A stretch of 6,184 nt of DNA from Candidatus Omnitrophica bacterium UBA1443 (GTDB taxonomy: Bacteria > Omnitrophota > Omnitrophia > Omnitrophales > Aquincolibacteriaceae), in the NCBI GenBank assembly GCA_002329545.1, contig DCTJ01000001.1, positions 13,931 through 20,114 of the forward strand. The letters are read 5' to 3'. Made by a program: the position numbers and the translations under genes. Shown in pieces: positions 4,714 through 6,184 of this stretch (position 1 is the first letter of the stretch; the number at the start of each line of letters is the position of its first letter). The notes beneath the pieces are model-generated. The model saw only the letters and a program-made list of their open reading frames with translations. It had not been told where the DNA came from and ran no database searches.

Positions 4714-6178
4714 GCTCTCCATGCTTCTTCTTCGTAAAATCCTTTTCTATGTTTTTTTGATTATCTATCTGGTGATTTGCCCGATAGTGATTCTCTACTC
4801 GTTCGGCTATATCTACGTTCCAACGCCTGAGGAGGGAATTGTCAAGACGGGACTTATTCATCTGGAAAGTCTTCCTCCGGGAGCGGAGGTTCGCCTTGAT
4901 CAAAAATTGATGCCGGATCACACGCCATGCACCCTAAGTGAGTTAGTTCCCGGTCGATATTCCGTGACAGTGAGTTTGGAGAATTATCGGCACTGGTTTC
5001 GGCAGGTGACCGTTGAGCCCGGAAAGGCGGCCGTTTTCGATCGGATTCTCCTTATCCCCGAACATCTTCGGCGTTCCGTTTTGAAAGATCATCCATTCGA
5101 AACGATTGTCAACATTCCGGGTACCCGGTTTTTACTTTTAAAATCGGGGCAGAATGCCGGAGGGCTGACGGTCTATGACTGGAAAAACAACAGTTTTAAA
5201 AAACTGATTTCTCAAGGGACCCCTTACGCGGGGGAAGCCACGGAGAGAATTTTTACGGTCAAAGAGAGCCCTCACGCGCTTGTCCTGACCCAGGCGAAAG
5301 AGACCCTCCGCTACCTGTGGTGCGATCTCCGGGAGGAGAATATTGTCATTTCGGAAATTACAGAGCTTTTCCGAGATACGATTCCCGATGAAGTCAAATG
5401 GGAGGGGACCTATCCCAGGTTTTTGTTCGCGTTTCATAAGGGGCGACTGGATCGTTTGGATCTCGATGAGTCGAAAGTCGATCAAAACTTTACCGAACGC
5501 ATCAAGGGTTTTGGAATTCACAAGGGGAAAGTTTACACCCTCAGGGACGATTCCCTGGCACGGATGCCCCTGGATGCGAATGGTTCTGGCCCGGACATTG
5601 TGGAGCGGGGAAGGTTTCTTTCCAAAATTTTTGAAAGGGATGATACCTTTCGAATGGACTTTTTAAGGGCGGACAAAGTTTTTTTTATTGGAAAGAAGCA
5701 AACCCTTTTCGCCAATCGACTACCGTATCATTTTGTCGAAAAAGGGTTTGTGGATTATTGGCCTGACGATGATTCTAAGATGGCCCTGATCTGGACGTCC
5801 AAAGAAATCGGGCTTCTCAATTTTGAAAAACGGGCGCCGGCCGGGGCGCTGTTTGAGAGGGGCGCTGAAGTGGACTGGTTCTTCCAGCAAGGCTCGGATA
5901 TCCGTCAGGTTTTTTTCGCGTATGATACCTCTCATGTGATCTTTAATGACGGGGAAACCGTATTTTTGTCCGAGGTCGACGGGAAAGGGAAAAGGCCGGT
6001 CAAAATCACCGAGATTTTGAAAGGAAGCGGCCTGTTCTACTCTGGGAAAAAGGGGAGTTTGTATTACTTGGACCCTGAAACCCGGTACTTTATGCTCCTG
6101 GAAATTTTGCCGGAAGAAAAATATCTCGAACGGATGTTCCAGGAAATTGAAAAAACGAGGAGAGATCAAAAGGTATGA
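4712..6178 (+). CDS. Membrane-anchored PEGA-domain protein with a beta-rich C-terminal region
   Basis: The protein has 488 residues from ATG 4712, or 485 from ATG 4721. Neither start has a Shine-Dalgarno, and the promoter geometry favours 4721. Residues 9-31 (ILFYVFLIIYLVICPIVILY) form one membrane segment after a short basic N-terminus, giving an uncleaved signal anchor with the rest outside the cytoplasm. Residues about 46-115 are a PEGA domain: TGLIHLESLPPGAEVRLDQK, then TPCTLSELVPGRYSVTV and NYRHWFRQVTVEPG, the usual pattern of a small beta-sandwich. The remaining 370 residues are unassigned. Segments such as VDYWPDDDSKMALIW with IGLLNFE, then DTSHVIFNDGETVFLSEVDG and SLYYLDPETRYF, recall repeated blades of a TolB/WD40-like beta-propeller, but I cannot count regular blades. 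PEGA domains are linked to surface or envelope functions, with no catalytic role known here. The stop overlaps the next gene's start (ATGA). Confidence 0.85.
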   Translation: MLSMLLLRKILFYVFLIIYLVICPIVILYSFGYIYVPTPEEGIVKTGLIHLESLPPGAEVRLDQKLMPDHTPCTLSELVPGRYSVTVSLENYRHWFRQVTVEPGKAAVFDRILLIPEHLRRSVLKDHPFETIVNIPGTRFLLLKSGQNAGGLTVYDWKNNSFKKLISQGTPYAGEATERIFTVKESPHALVLTQAKETLRYLWCDLREENIVISEITELFRDTIPDEVKWEGTYPRFLFAFHKGRLDRLDLDESKVDQNFTERIKGFGIHKGKVYTLRDDSLARMPLDANGSGPDIVERGRFLSKIFERDDTFRMDFLRADKVFFIGKKQTLFANRLPYHFVEKGFVDYWPDDDSKMALIWTSKEIGLLNFEKRAPAGALFERGAEVDWFFQQGSDIRQVFFAYDTSHVIFNDGETVFLSEVDGKGKRPVKITEILKGSGLFYSGKKGSLYYLDPETRYFMLLEILPEEKYLERMFQEIEKTRRDQKV

Positions 6179-6184
6179 GATTTT
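6175..6184 (+). CDS. Start of a downstream gene (partial, first three codons)
   Basis: ATG at 6175 overlaps the TGA of the PEGA gene (ATGA), a typical operon junction. AGGAG at 6158-6162 is rather far upstream (12 bases) and AAAAGG at 6168-6173 is too close, but coupling by overlap would compensate. Only Met-Arg-Phe is readable, so no function can be given. Confidence 0.45.

Overview
The window looks like a chromosomal segment from a bacterium with mid-range GC content and Shine-Dalgarno-led genes: AGGAG-like sites precede four of the five genes with readable starts. A membrane-anchored PEGA protein beside a stand-alone malto-oligosyltrehalose synthase recalls uncultivated or candidate-phylum bacteria (Omnitrophota-like is my best guess). 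That guess rests on gene style only, since no taxonomic marker is present. No rRNA, tRNA, CRISPR array, insertion sequence or phage hallmark gene was seen.

Layout, left to right. (1) Bases 1-414, minus strand: the N-terminal part of a helix-turn-helix (XRE) regulator, probably of the HTH-plus-cupin type, running off the left edge. (2) 415-588: a divergent AT-rich intergenic region holding the start signals of that regulator and of the next gene pair. (3) 589-1346, plus strand: two small unrecognised genes overlapping by one base (TGATG), so probably translationally coupled. (4) 1347-1562: a 216-base gene-free stretch with imperfect hairpins, then an AT-rich promoter-like region with a 14-bp perfect palindrome and the treY ribosome-binding site. 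(5) 1563-4526: treY, a complete and apparently catalytically intact GH13 malto-oligosyltrehalose synthase. (6) 4527-4711: a gene-free spacer with a terminator-like hairpin, a second perfect short hairpin and an extended -10 element. (7) 4712-6178: a protein with one N-terminal membrane segment, a PEGA domain and a long, probably beta-rich extracytoplasmic region. (8) From 6175: the first codons of another gene, overlapping the PEGA gene by an ATGA.

How the parts fit. TreY converts the reducing end of a malto-oligosaccharide to an alpha,alpha-1,1 (trehalose) linkage, and TreZ then releases trehalose. No treZ, treX or glycogen gene lies in the window, and treY looks like its own transcription unit, so its partners must be elsewhere. 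The regulator and the small gene pair share a divergent promoter region, and regulation of the pair by the regulator is a reasonable but untested inference. The PEGA gene and the next gene form a separate operon. Nothing here amounts to a demonstrated new system. The least explained parts are the coupled orphan pair with its divergent regulator, and the large C-terminal region of the PEGA protein.
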